Assembly (NCBI RefSeq): GCF_021130785.1
Contig: NC_060209.1
Location: 25,427,501-25,491,500, forward strand
From: Homalodisca vitripennis
Lineage: Eukaryota > Arthropoda > Insecta > Hemiptera > Cicadellidae
Length of the DNA: 64,000 nt
Direction of reading: 5' to 3'
The notes below the pieces were generated by a model that worked only from the letters and a program-made list of their open reading frames with translations, was not told the origin of the DNA and made no database searches. This document shows, one piece after another, positions 44,125-57,007 of the stretch. The number at the start of each line of letters is the position of its first letter. Positions within the stretch are counted from its first letter, which is position 1. The position numbers were made by a program, and so were the translations under genes.

Positions 44125-44809
44125 ATAGTTTATTTCAGTTACTTTTTCTTGGAATTATGTTTACAAACCATCTAAACCTTTTACTTTGTTTGATTCCACT
44201 ATTATAAACCTCTAAGGTCGATGTTTAATGGTCGATATTATATAAAAAATTGCAAGGGAATCGTTTGAACAAAAATTCAATTTTACCTCTGTCTGCATAA
44301 ATTGAAAAAAATTAGTCAAAATTGGCTTTAAAATTTATAATTAGCTAGTTATTTATTATCATAAAACTATTATTTATTTATTTTATTTAACTACTTTTAT
44401 TTATAAAACTATACTTAGTTAAAATTGGCTTTAATATTTATTATTAGCTTACGTATGTATTATCATAAAACTATAAGTTTTATAATATTATAGATAATCT
44501 TTCCTTTTTTTTGTGTTGTAAATGAATCTTTTGAACCTCACCATTATTAAGCTTCTATCATTTAGAGTTCTAGAATTAAATTTAGTCAATAGCATTTAGA
44601 CTGTGCAAAATTTACTGTTAGTTTATTGGATCTACTATTTAGAAAATGACAATCAAACGACAGATCACCCTACTTTGCACCATAGCTTAAGAATGTAAGT
44701 AGTCTTGCATCAACTTCTTGCATTAATGATTACCATTATTATAATTCAACATATGCTAAACAATTACACTTGTTTGCCTATTGTGGGTTCAAACTCGAAG
44801 CCTATTGTA

Positions 44810-45070
44810 CATCGGTGTATTGGGACAGTCTGGTATTGCGGCGAGCATTGATCGGCCGGCGGTTTAGTGGATGAATGAGATGATGACTGCGGCCAGATGA
44901 CGGCAAACTTGAGCTCCCTGCTGTTGATCCCAGAGACTACCGCAGCTGGCCGGCCCGAGTGGGAAACACAACCCTGCTATTTACCAATCATGGCAATGTG
45001 TTGCTAACAACGTTGGCGCCTCTGTCCAGACCTCAATTGATTACATAGAGGGCATCTGTTACTCCTACTA
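44810..45070. other. Non-coding GC-rich island
   Basis: About 260 bases are strongly GC-rich (for example GATCGGCCGGCGG at 44850-44862 and CTGGCCGGCCCGAG at 44948-44961) inside very AT-rich DNA. All six frames are broken by stops, so it is not a coding exon. It has two GGCCGG words in opposed halves, no TATA box and no known RNA fold that I could identify. A promoter, a non-coding exon, a conserved regulatory element or a lone mobile-element fragment are all possible. Confidence 0.4.
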
Positions 45071-45079
45071 CCTTCTTTA

Positions 45080-47340
45080 GTGAGACGAGAAGCACGGTTA
45101 GTAACACACTTGATTGGTGAATGCTTTCAGCTTTTTGGGAAATTGAATTTCATATTTATTTCAAATTTCAAAATCAGTGGCTATAGAAAGTATTTACTAC
45201 TAAACACTGTCTACTGCAGTAACTAAAGGAGTAAATATAATAATGAAGGGTATTTTACTTTGGGATAACATAAGATCTATTTCTTAAGCACTATGAAGGG
45301 TTTGATCGATTTTTTGATTGCGTATATAATCAGCACAATGCGTTTCAAAAATAATCCCCTAGTTTCTCTTTATAAAAAAAATTAATTTTTAGCTTACCGG
45401 AGGTTTATTAATCAGAAATTAATCTAATGACAGCGAATACACTGGTAGCCCGTACTATATGTGCTTTATATTATATATGTGTGTTTTATTACATGAATTT
45501 TAGAATAATCAGATTGACACATTAGTATCAGTATTGACTAAATCTATATTGTGACCTAAGGATCTTTTTGCACAATTGGGGGAGATTAAAAGGTGAAATT
45601 GCATCGCATTGTCTTAATTTCACAATTGTTTGGTAATCAATTACTAATTAAATCTTATAATTTATATGCACATTTATTCAAAACTAATTTTTTAGTATTT
45701 GCTAGTATAGATTTCTGATTGCTAAGAGAGTTATTGTGTATAAATGTAATAATCAAGACACAAAAAGATTTTTAATATACTTGCATAAAACCCCTATCTC
45801 CAAGAGGCATGTACCCAAAATTAATTGTTTGGTTCTATATTAGTAACTTACCTGGATTAAATTTGAGTTTTTTATTATTATTATAATATTATTTACCACC
45901 TGAGGAGTTTAGAGAACCCAGTTATGGATGAGTTTTTTTTTTTTCAATTATTTAGTACTGCTTACCCCATGATCTGCACTCTTCAAATGCTTAATTTTGG
46001 TTCCCGGTAATTTTCCATTACCTGATATAAGCTTCAGTACAACAGTGCTGCTTTGAATAAATTGTATGCTATTAAATATATTGTTTACGATATATTTATT
46101 AAACATGTTAAACGCAGGAAATATGAGGGCAAATAGGTATGTACTTTACTGTTATAAAAACAACTTAAATAGTGAGATTTATGAATTATGTTTTAATTTA
46201 TTCTGTTGGTAAAGCATTTTTAATAAATATAAGAGATATTTTGATATTACTTAATAAAATTTAGATAAGTTGTTGATAATAATTGTTTCATTCTGTTTGT
46301 ATTTTGAGCACAAAATGTATCATTTTTCTCTTTCATATTATTACTTCTCTGATATCTTCATCTACCCCAAAGAAAATGTTATTGTTCTAGCAAGTGCTTG
46401 TAGTATTACTTACTTAATATCATAACTTTTAACCTAACTTCTTGGTGACTGGCCGCAATTATGTGTTGGTTATGAGCTAATCCTTCAATCTACTGATGAT
46501 TAATAAAAATAGCGTTAAATTAATATTTATAAATAGTTTTTAAACAATATTGTAAATAATACTTAGTTAATATCTGCTCAAAACATTGTAGAATGTAATT
46601 CCTTGACTTTTCACAAGACAAAATTACAAAATATAAAGTAGAAAAGTAATTCTAAACAAAGCTCCATGTTAACGAGCACTGAGCTGTAAAGTAGCATACT
46701 TGCGCCAGAAGTCAGCCCGGTGTATAACAATAGACTCCTCAGAACGTTCCTCAGAAGAGACATTACAAGCAGACGTTACAACTGTAACTGTAGACATTAC
46801 ACCTGCTTCAGGGGAGTTCGTGTGTCTTGTCAGTGACTTTACCTTGTTGGTTCGGTTGTTGTACAGATGCTTTCATGGTTACTTCTGCAAGCTTAAAGTA
46901 TCATGTGGTACATTTGTATTTTTATATAATAGCATTACTTTTATATGAAACTTCATTTATCGTATTTTACTACTTAAGAGTGAGAGAGGACATAAAAAAT
47001 GATCCATGTCGTTACTTATAACGGAACAAACGACTAATACCCTGTAGCAAGTAATAGTGTCAATTCCCAATTTTGATGAAAAGGGAGAGTTCGAAAATGA
47101 GGGGTGAATCTCATTCAGTTACACATTCTCTTTGTATTTGCACATTTTCAAGCATTAAAAAAATTGTGAATTACCGAATGGCGGGTGATCACAAGTCCAT
47201 TAACTTCTATCTGAAAGTAGGAAGTTGAGGTAGGAGCCAGCATTACCCCACAGGTCAATTGTAATGTGACCAAGCACCAAGAGGCAATATTCGAGAAGTT
47301 CCTGAACTTTAACTTCCCAGACTATCCTTCAATAAATACC
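45080..47340. other. AT-rich stretch, mostly featureless
   Basis: No supported gene. A GC-richer patch at 46690-46880 is open on the plus strand (DSSERSSEETLQADVTTVTV) from a non-ATG start and could be an exon or a repeat fragment. It has no recognised domain. Confidence 0.35.
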
Positions 47341-47349
47341 GGAAATGCT

Positions 47350-47480
47350 AGATAACGAAACATTTGTGGTCAAAAGATGTAAATATTTGGAAAAAATGAT
47401 TTATAACTGGCAAAATCGCAGACCTCAAACAAGAATGTCGATAGTAAACTTGAAAGGCTCGTTTAATCAAATTATACTAG
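47350..47480. repeat. Dispersed repeat family R5, copy A (uninterrupted)
   Basis: ACATTTGTGGTCAAAAGATG, GATTTATAACTGGCAAAATC, CAAACAAGAATGTCGATAGT and AACTTGAAAGGCTCGTTTAA match 48208-48248 plus 48446-48530 in the same order. In this copy the two halves are continuous across GTAAATATTTGG, so it acts as the empty-site counterpart of copy B. Confidence 0.7.
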
Positions 47481-48204
47481 TCCGGTCAGTTTAGACAATG
47501 ATCCTAGAAAAAATTCCCAGAAATCTGAAAATTTGCAAAGATATTAGGGGCACCATTATTATTAAATTGTGAAAAGTCTCCATCGACCCCCATTTTTCGG
47601 GAAATGGGTTTTTTTTATATTTAAGCGAAATAGTTAGATTTATGAAAATACAGTACAGTCAAAAATAGTTGTAGATCATTCAATTATCTACAAAAATTGG
47701 AAACTTTTACTTTACGCTTTTTTTCATAACACTAACCAGTTTTGAGAAAAAACAACTACAACATTTTCTTACGCTGTATTGTGTATAATATGTACAAGTT
47801 TCCACGTCTAGTGAACAAAATAAGCCTACTTTTTGCAGCCGCAACTTGTTACACCCCTTTTTGCAGTTGCAAAAAATTACAACTAAGGATGTTTTCTGCT
47901 GCAGGTGGAAGTCAGGTTGTAAGTCGTGGCGTGTTGGTTCCAATACATTATTTACATGCTTCCAACCCTATTGGTTTAAGTCTAGTTGATTACCAAGCCA
48001 CACATGATCCTGGTAATAAACACGATTAAAATGTTGGTGAGCAGAAGCCGCGGTCGGGAAGCTAATTGCATACGTTTTTTATTACGTGTTTGTTTTGCAA
48101 AAGATAAGCAACGTAATTTGTCTATGGAAGTAATTTTTTTTTGAGCTCCATATACAGACAGAAGAAATGAAATTTTGTTGTTAATTTTATTTATTATCTG
48201 GCCG

Positions 48205-48535
48205 GAAATGCCATAAAACGTAACATTTGTGGTCAAAAGATGTAAACATAGGATATTATTAATATTAAGAAATAGTGTGAACAAACCCCTTTTAAGGACT
48301 TCTGTCCTGCCCATAGATCCATTCGATTTAGTGGATTTAGAAAACTTATCTTTGTTGAGGAAAGAAGAGTTCCGTAGGGCCGTCGGTTATCTAAAGAACT
48401 AGAAATCTCAGGGCTCCAACGGCATTCATTTGTAAACGGGTAAACATTGAGAAAAATGATTTATAAGTGGCAAAATCACAGATCTAAACAAGAATGTCGA
48501 TAGTTAACCTGAAAGACTATTTAATGCAAATAATA
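48205..48535. repeat. Repeat family R5, copy B, split by an insertion
   Basis: The R5 sequence is interrupted at 48250-48439. The 8-base word GTAAACAT occurs on both sides of the insert (48242-48249 and 48440-48447), as a target-site duplication would. R5 then resumes with AAAAATGATTTATAAGTGGC. Confidence 0.65.
48250..48439 (+). pseudogene. LINE reverse-transcriptase fragment, inserted copy
   Basis: The plus-strand translation contains LSLLRKEEFRRAVGYLKN, a stop, then KSQGSNGIHL. E.F..AV..LKN.KAPG.DGI is the conserved motif at the start of the reverse transcriptase in non-LTR retrotransposons. One in-frame stop and the loss of Pro and Asp from APGSDGI show decay. A related fragment lies at 48836-48985. 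Unusually for a LINE insertion, this is an internal piece with neither the 3' end nor a tail. Confidence 0.6.
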
Positions 48536-48835
48536 CAGGATAAAATGAAATGACTATCAAGCTTCTTTACTTCTTAGCCTTATATGATATAAAGTAAATT
48601 AACAATCATTGAAAGCAAACACCGTAAAATGTTTACTTTAATTTATACTTCATAGTAAAATGTAAACAAAATTTCTTGGCTTACGTAAAATAACTCCATC
48701 CAATAGCAAGACTCTGATAAAGGGCTGTATTGGAGCTACTAAAGGAGACTTTGTGCGTTTTCATCCCCGAAAGCACGCAGATCGTGATCCTTCGGGCAAG
48801 AATTACCTACTTCAAGTAGACCATGATACACGCTC

Positions 48836-48990
48836 AATAGTGTGAACAATTCCTTTGGGGACTTCTGTCCTGTCCATGGATCCATTCGATCCAGTGGATT
48901 TAGAGAGCTTATCTTAGTTCACGAAGAAGAGTTTCGAAAGGCTGAAGGTTATCTAAAGAGCAAGAAGGCTCAGGTCTCCCACAGTGTTCC
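48836..48990 (+). pseudogene. LINE reverse-transcriptase fragment, second copy
   Basis: Shares ATAGTGTGAACAA, GGACTTCTGTCCTG, CCATTCGAT..AGTGGATTTAG, GAAGAGTT and GGTTATCTAAAGA with 48266-48400, and reads VHEEEFRKAEGYLKSKKAQV in the frame starting near 48842. It ends at almost the same place as the first copy. The two copies may therefore be duplicates of one short derivative rather than independent pieces of a full LINE. Confidence 0.55.
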
Positions 48991-48999
48991 AATAGGGAC

Positions 49000-50265
49000 G
49001 CTTAAGGTGGTCGCACGATGCTACACTAATCGATATTTGTAATAAATCCACCCCTAGTGTCGTATATTTTTGCGCTTGGCATATAAACACCTGTTTGAAG
49101 GGTTGAGTACCTCATGGTGGAAAAAGTTTCTGAAAAAGGCACTTCTGAATAAAGTGAAGGGTCTTCTTAATAAGCCATTGTATTATAAATTGGTGTGAAT
49201 TTTTGAACACAGCTGGAGAGACGATGTTGCTTGTTTTAAACTTTTATGTACTATATGCCCATTTATAACTTCACTATTAATCAACTTATATCAAAATATA
49301 ATTTACAAAATGGTACAAAACCAAATATTTCTGACTTTAACCTCTGATAAAATGAACCTTCTATCTCTCTTGGGTAACTATATTTTTACCAAAACTGAAC
49401 CCGCGAATTTGGTTATGATACTACTAATGATAAAGATAACAGATTATGTTTGCGTACACTAATGATGTGGTGTAGTGTAATAAAACGTACAGTAAGATAT
49501 GTTTATACATCTCACGAAAAAAGATAGAAGAAAAACATTTTGGAAATTCTTTATTTGGAAGCGTCTAAAGGCTAAATTGTACCTCAAAATGCATACTCGT
49601 ACAGTGATAAGTTCCAAACTTGTATATTTTCGTTACCAAAATATGTAGAGTAAAATCAAAAACTTCTAAACTTTCTCAATTATTAGTTTAATTTGAAAGG
49701 AAGAACTATTTTGATTTTAAATACATTACAAGTAATATTTATCTTTTCACACGTATTATCAATCATTAATAATATATTTTTACATAATTGCTTAAAGGTT
49801 TAAATTAATAATAGGGTTTCGGAAAAAAATTGCCATGTTTCAAAATGTATAAAACTAAATTTGTTCTATATTTTGTAACATATATAACGATGGACAATGC
49901 CCGAACCCCCCTATTATCTTTCAACTATAATAAGAAATGAAAATTGTTTCCGGTATTGATTACGTGTATCTTCATTGTTATGAATACAGAACTTTAACAC
50001 AAACTAGGTTCAAAATGTCAGCAGTAAATAGATCAAGAAGTTGTAGCATTTATAAATTACCCAAACAGTGTTTACTCATCTTCATCTCATAACAACGTAC
50101 CTTACATCGTGTCGAATATAAAGCTCAGCTGAGATTAAATGCAAAATTTCAGGTTTATAGCTTCACTCTTAAGATGACCTTAAGAAAAATAAAAAAATCG
50201 GACAAAAAAGAAACTTCACCAGAACCCCACAGGCAAAAGATAATATTACATATTATCTCAGGTAA
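49000..50265. other. AT-rich stretch, nothing recognised
   Basis: A short phrase near 49100 (LSTSWWKKFLKKALLNKVK on the plus strand) may continue the LINE remnant. The remainder shows no feature. Confidence 0.35.

Positions 50266-50269
<4 letters not shown>

Positions 50270-50338
<69 letters not shown>
50270..50338. repeat. (TA)n microsatellite
   Basis: About 69 bases of TA. The 110- and 112-codon frames on the two strands here are generated by the repeat. Confidence 0.95.
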
Positions 50339-50339
<1 letters not shown>

Positions 50340-50574
50340 CACAAAATAAAAATTCAATACAACAATATATATTGTCTGATTTAATGTTTTGTTTTGTAAA
50401 GAAATTATGTGACATGGAATCTCTTATCAGGCGTTGCCTTAGCGGCCCTAATTCTTTCTTCTCAGAGTCTAAATCATTAGTTTTTAGGTACACTAAAGAA
50501 AACTAAAATTCTTTCATTTTTATGTTTGTTATATGATTTTGTATAATATTTTACAGTTATAAATTTGTTACAAA

Positions 50575-51150
50575 AATTATGTGACAGCCATGTAATGTCA
50601 GACAGGTTTCAGTGACGCTCACCCAAATTCCATGAATAGATATGCTCTGCCATAGAACTCATTCTTCTATACGTGAAAATTAAGTTTCATGCAAAATTTA
50701 AAATTTACATATGCAATCTTTTTCGCTATTTCTTGTCACATGGTACATTCAAATTTTTATTTTTATTAAGTTGGGTTTCATAACAGTATTTTAATAATAT
50801 AAGTCAATGATATGTAGTGTGATGTTATAGTTAGGCTACATGTGCTATTAATTTTTATGTAAAAATATCATAGCTGTTTATAATCAGTTTGTTTAGAAAC
50901 GTAATTATTCTGCAATTTTTTCGTTCATGGCAATTTTAATATCAATAAGACAATTTTTTACTTACGGTAAGCCAAATCATGTGACAGAATGCACAGAACT
51001 CAGTGTTGCTTATATAGAAATGAAGCTCTATCTAAAATTTCATGTCTGCATGTCAGTTAGATTTCGAGATATAGAGTAAACAGTCAGACAGACAGACAGT
51101 TCGAGCCCCTAGAGTAATAGGCCTCGCTGACGCTCGGCCAATAAAGTATG
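50575..51150 (+). repeat. Dispersed repeat family R3, long copy
   Basis: The 3' part (51035-51145) has AAATTTCATGTCTGCATGTC, AGTCAGACAGACAGACAGTT, CGAGCCCCTAGAGTAATAGG and CCTCGCTGACGCTCGG, the plus-strand form of the ends seen in reverse at 35860 and 57870. The 5' part begins near GTGACAGCCATGTAATGTC and has TGACGCTCACCC at 50614, so two partial units may lie in tandem. No coding sequence is seen. Confidence 0.5.
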
Positions 51151-51907
51151 TATGTTATAGTGCGGGTGGTTAGTTACAACCGTATTTCCACCTTCAAGGA
51201 TGAGGGTCAAGTGCAGTGAGCTCGTAAATGGAAACTGCCGTGCGGCTGCCCTCTGACTCAAATGGTAATGACCTACTGCCCTTGGCATTCTTCCAGAAGA
51301 GGTATTTCAAATTTGTATAAGGATTTAATAGTAAAATTCTAGATAAAAATTCTAATTTTTTTATGAAAGAGTTTAAGATACAATATTTTAAACATTTATA
51401 CATGAAAACCGTTTTATTAACAAGGGAAATTTATTCATTTCTGATCGCTTAATTTGATTGGTAATGGTGACCGCAATGACGGAAATGAAATGTTTACTGA
51501 TATATACATAATTTTTTATAACTCAATAGTTTAAAATGTTGAAGTAGTGAAGTTTATATTGCGTTAAATATTATAATTTATAATCGTGATCTGTTTAAAG
51601 TATTTAGTTTTATCTGGAAAATAGTTTATTATTTATATTATTTAATTCTTTCATTTTTTTAAATCTCTTTTATCAGAAGTGTATTTTGAATTGTGTAACG
51701 ATGCGTTAAACCTCAAAATTCATGATGTTTTATACTTTTGACCATCTCTGAAAAAGGAAAATCCAAATTCTCTTGCAGAAAATATTCAGATGTAAAAGTT
51801 CTTTTAAATAATTTACTTAAAACTATCTATTTTTTTATTTCAAGATTTTCAGAGTCCAACGTATTGATTTTAGTGTTGAAAGCCTCTACAATTTAATTCC
51901 TTTATTA

Positions 51908-52157
51908 TATAGCTCTGAACTGCGGATTGGCTAATAACAATAACTACGTATCTTTGTCAAATTGTAGTCATGCATTACTATGACTTTTAATAAGACATAT
52001 TCTCGTGTAGGTTTCAATAAATATTAAAAGCGAGAATTATCCATTCATATTTATTAACACCGACACCAGAAGATGAATTAAAAAAAATAGAAACTACAGT
52101 TGTGTATGACTACAGTTTGAACTTTTTGACGAAGTTACGTAGTTATTGTTATTAATC
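51908..52157. mobile_element. Small inverted-repeat element (MITE-like)
   Basis: The left arm (51932-51972: AATAACAATAACTACGTA, TTGTCAAA, GTAGTCAT) and the right arm (52104-52156) are imperfect reverse complements around a 130-base AT-rich centre. The single arm with its outer flank GAACTGCGGATT also occurs, inverted, at 60618-60676. So the repeat extends outside the left arm to about 51908 and is mobile or was duplicated. No transposase is encoded. Confidence 0.5.
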
Positions 52158-52159
52158 TA

Positions 52160-55100
52160 TAATTTCACTACATCAAATGAGACAATTCAATTAAAATAGG
52201 TTTTAATAAATTACGTATCCTTCGGAACGTATCACATTTAATATGATGGACTTATTACACTTGAATTGTAAATAAAGTATGTATTAAATTAATGTACTCC
52301 AGTGTAGGTATTTACTTAGTTAGCTGAAATCGCTGTTTTCCTTAATAAACGACCAATTGAACGGGTTCGAACACAGCGATATTCGATAAGCTGACACTGA
52401 CATATCGACATTCAGACAAAACACATCTGAGCTTAAGGAAGACGAATATATTGCTCTCTTTAGGAAATTGCGAGAAAAAGTTAGTGCAGGTAGCACCTGT
52501 GATGTTTTATTTTGCTTTTCAGTGTCTTCTACATACCCCGTGTCAATTCTGTGGCTTAAAGAGAATAGAGACTTACTAAATGATTTGTATTTTTTTCTTG
52601 GTTCTATAAAAGATTTCCTCTTTAAATAGCATAACTAAACAGTCCTCGAGAAATAAAATGTTATATTCTACTAGCAGTTAACCGCGGCCTAGCACACAAT
52701 TTCGCAGGCTTTCCACGTTTATGAGTATTCATTGTTTTTAAAACATACAGTTAAAAGTATATTTTTACTAAAACATTTAATTGTCTTACTCTGTGCTTAA
52801 GTTCAATTAACATTTTGAAATAAGAATTGTTAATAATTATTCTATGCTTTCAAGATTATAAATGTAAAAAAATTGAATATAGATATTAATTAACGTTTAA
52901 ATTTGATTCTTCTGTATTAAAACATTGTTTACATAGAAAAGTTTTTACATTTAACAGGGTATTTCAATTAATAATATTTGTTTTGTGTTATGAAACATAA
53001 ATAAATAAATAAACATAAATAAACCAGTGAGACGTAGCTTTCAAAGAGATTTTTGAAATACGAATAATCCTATATAAGAGGAATACTAAGAATGTATATA
53101 TTGTCTTAAAGTATGTCTTTTGTCCTCCAGAATTGTGGAGAGAACTGCAGATTTTTTATCTATACGATAATGACTAGGGGTCATGTTTTCAGTGTCTGGG
53201 TGTAAATGCTTATTATATCATAAACATACATAATGTCTTTAACAATTTTGATTTAGCAATGATTCCTCTCTAAAAATGTTTTGGTCTTTATATTACGTGA
53301 ATAAGAGGTGAATTCATGGTATTGTTGAAACTCATGTTGCAAAATTATTATGGAAGTCCTTGCGATAAATATAATACAAATATTACAAAATACATGGCAC
53401 AACAAGTTCACGTATTATTTTGACTAGAATACCAAGCAGATGGATAAAATTGTGTTTATACAAGTTCCTAATTAATTCTCTATTTAGTTCCCTAGTACGT
53501 AGGACCCCTTACTTTAAAATAATATACGACATATTACCTGAGAGCGACTTCCGGAAAAGGTCTTGACCGGAAGTAAATATGAGAAATTAATGGCTCAAAG
53601 GACTTTGAAATTTGATTTCACAAGTCACGTAGTACCAGAAGGATATAGAAGGAGTATCAATGGTGTTGACCTAAAGTAGACATGTTTTAAAACGGCTAAA
53701 TTGACTTTGACGTTAGCCATTTTGCAACCATCATAATTCAGTTTGGATTTGTCATGGAGTTTTATTACAGTGGAAATTTCTGAATAATCATAAGACCCTG
53801 GTAACTGTGTCCTAGTTTTTTGTTTGGAGTAGTTATATTTTTTTAGTTATTTATTTAACTGTTAATTTTTATTACGTACTGCCATAAAAAATAATATTTA
53901 AAATTAGATTACTGTATTTCGAAGATATTTCCTACCCGTTAATTGTTTAATTCAAGAATCATAATTTTTGTATTCAACTTACTCTTATCTTACTACTAAA
54001 TTTTAACGTCTAGAATTTTCCAAAACAAAGACAATTCTAGTGTGAAAACAAACGGGTCTAATAGATAAAAAATGAGAAGAGAAACCATCGTAATAAATGA
54101 GGAGTATCAAAATATATGATAAACATTAAATAAAATAAAATTGCGTAAAGTTTTATTTAAATTTGTTATTAAAAAAGAGTAAAATGTTATACTTGAATTA
54201 AGTTTAGAAATGCGAAATTTGAAGAATAACAGTAAATGTGATTTACAAAGCTCTAGGTAATAATCATAATAATCCCTAACAATACCAAAATAGATTTAAA
54301 AGTCTTTATTATAATAATGTACAATTTTAAAAGTTAATTCTAGCTGTATTATTCAACTGAATTACAATGAGCCAGCCATTTTGTTCAATTTCCATTAATG
54401 AAAGAGACGATCTATATTAATTCACATTTAGTTGCATAACCGAGATAAAAAACCTGGTATCTCACTCAAATATGTATTCAAATGACAATGACTGAGAAAC
54501 TAAGAAAGTAACACAGCGATCACTTGGTTATTAAAACAGTCGGTTACTCCAATATTAGAACAGGAAAAGAGTGGCGGAGGAAAGAGTATCTTACTGGCTT
54601 AATCGCCCTGACTTCACATATCAAATTATATTCAATTTTAAAATTTAATAGGAACACACCTGGTTATTCATAACTTGATAGAGATATTTCTTTTACGAAG
54701 TTAATATTTTCAGCCTGAAATTATGTTAGCTGTTAAACGAACAGCCAAAAAACTAGTTTGAATTAAATTTATAATTTAAAAAACCGAATCTATTAATCGA
54801 AGCTGCACTAAATTTAGTTGAGATGAAAACAGCTGGGAAGTAAAAGGGTGTCTGGATGGTACATTTTTAGTACGTAAACTGTTTAGATCGCCATACCTCA
54901 TACTAACTGTGAGATGTGAATAATAGATTATGTCAGCCTCATACATCGAGATGTAGAGACTGAAAATGAGGCAAAATCACTATTATGAGCTTTTCCTTTA
55001 CTATCTACAGCTTAATGTGTAGGTCTGACACTTCAGTGTTTGCTAAGTGAATTTCGATTGTTATAAACACTATATGTATTTCATAGCTGGTAAAATATAC

Positions 55101-55690
55101 TTCATTGAGACTTAATACAGTATCTAAACAGAGAAGAACTTTTTAGATACAAACAGTATTATATTTAAAAATCCACTGAATTAAGAAAAAATGTTGAAAA
55201 TATTAATTTTAAAACATAATAAATTGATGTTGAATTTTTGAAGAAATGCATTTTTACAGAGAATTTTGAAGAGCCATAGTGAAAAAAAACCTGATTAAGT
55301 TTAAGTGTTTTCCTAAATTGTGAAAAATACACAAATGACACTTTCTAAGAAACTGACTGAACTCGAAGTTGGTTCTCGGTTTATTACAAACTGAAAAGGC
55401 CTATATGGTGCATTAACTGACTATAAACATAATAACCAGAATAGGTATTCTGGAATTAAATAGAACAAATGCAAACTGTAAAGCTTTGGAAAGTTTACTC
55501 TCCAGTTTACACTTGTTAACAGTTAGAACAATAAATTATACACACTATCTCAAGCTATAACTTAGCTTACCATCCCATCTTATTAAGAAGATTATTACAT
55601 TGTTTTTTATATAATTATTATACACATGACATTTGTATTAATAATATTGTAAAAAGGTTATAACATAAACTCATGTGACAACAATATATG
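52160..55690. other. Long AT-rich stretch, nothing recognised
   Basis: No gene is seen. 53520-53720 is slightly GC-richer, with TTCCGGAAAAGGTCTTGACC and an inverted CCGGAAGT/ACTTCCGG pair around it. An ATAAATAAATAAATAAAC tail-like run is near 53000. Confidence 0.45.
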
Positions 55691-55696
55691 TTGCAG

Positions 55697-55740
55697 ATAT
55701 TTTATGCTGTTAGAAAAACTATACCATATGATGAAAACAG
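55697..55740 (+). CDS. Candidate 44-base micro-exon
   Basis: TATATGTTGCAG is followed by IFYAVRKTIPYDEN and then ACAG|GTAAGA, a near-consensus donor. The reading is protein-like, but the acceptor lacks a strong pyrimidine tract and the exon is tiny. The longer frame starting at 55704 (LLEKLYHMMKTGKNEFEGEA) runs through the donor in another frame and is the alternative reading; it too is unrecognised. Confidence 0.2.
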
Positions 55741-55899
55741 GTAAGAATGAATTTGAGGGAGAAGCGTCTGAGAAGGAGTCAACATTCTCAAAAAGCTTAT
55801 CTCTAAATTGTAAGTTTGAATTAATTATAGAGAGAGATAAAAAATCTATGGAGATAGCCTGGCAAATAGGCCAGGAGACAACGCGTAGCTGCCATTAAT

Positions 55900-57000
55900 G
55901 ATAATTATACTTAATTAATTCATACTAATTAGTGCGAATTTCATGTCTGTCACTTGGGCCCGTGTGAATTAGCCCCCTCCCCCTGAACTGGCAATTGAAT
56001 TATAATTTTATCAGTAATACAATACTCCTCTTTCATACTTTCATAATATAGTTGGGAAGATTCAATTACTTAAATTGCGAAATTTGTATATTAAATTTCA
56101 CAGTTTTATTATTATAATATAGATATTTTTTTTAGATCTCCATTATTATACTGTTATATTTCGCTTTGAAAAGCCGAGCGTAGTATATTATATCTCCTCA
56201 TATCTTTTATTTTATCAATGGATTGGGATACAATTTTTTTAATTTATTTCGACAACAGGCCCCCCTTTTGTAGATGGGCTTCGTTCGGACGGCTGGTTGC
56301 GGTATCATATATAGTGCAAAGTGTTATGTTTCTTCTATTATTTTTGAACGCTATTGTTAAAGCGTTGAATATATTTTAATGTGTGATTGTAAGTTTATTT
56401 TACTATACATAAAATATTAAAAATATACATTGTAATATAAACATACAGTTGTAAGTTTATATTTGTATTTATATATGTCGTAATTAATATGACTGCTAAG
56501 TATGGTTATAAGTTGTACTGTAATGGTTTTATTTCTTGTAAATACACCTAAATAAAGCTTAAAACAAGTCTCTGCTTCGACTTAGTCTTTTCCGTCAGTC
56601 ACAGTAGCGTATTCAATCACCGGTCAAATATTTGATAGCGATATTTAACGCATTTATAAGGCCCTTTGAAATATGAGTTCCAAATAGACACGTTCGTGAG
56701 CAATGCTGGCCAGCATTCATGTCGTACGACCAAAGGCTGTGTTTAATTATAACTAGAAAATACTCGAGGGCCTAAACTGATAGTGACTTAAATTGTCTGA
56801 AAGGCCCAACGTTATATTTCCTGAAATCACAGTTACCACCCTTGACTTGACTTAACATTGAGTGGGCAAAAGATAACTGATAGTTCAGCAACACAACACA
56901 AATATGTGTTTTTGTGAAGCTTTAAAAGAAATTTTAAAGACAATTTTGTACTTAGTGTATAAAAAACGTATCTTGTTCATAGCAAACGTGAAATCTGTAG
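55900..57000. other. Unassigned stretch, possible 3' end at 56.55 kb
   Basis: AATAAAGC at 56551, followed by AAAACAAGTCTCTGCTTCGA, could be a polyadenylation signal of a retroelement LTR or of a gene, but no matching coding sequence or second LTR was found. A C-rich patch lies at 55970-55984. Confidence 0.3.
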
Positions 57001-57007
57001 TATGTAG

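Noticed and set aside
50155..50506. 110- and 112-codon frames on both strands with (IY)n
   Set aside because: A TA microsatellite translated in both directions.
52355..52385. GGGTTCGAACAC resembling a tRNA T-arm
   Set aside because: No matching A-box, acceptor stem or anticodon arm at the right distance.
56500..56640. AATAAA followed by a TCTCTGCTTCGA-like end, considered as an LTR
   Set aside because: No second LTR, primer-binding site or gag-pol sequence was found in the window.
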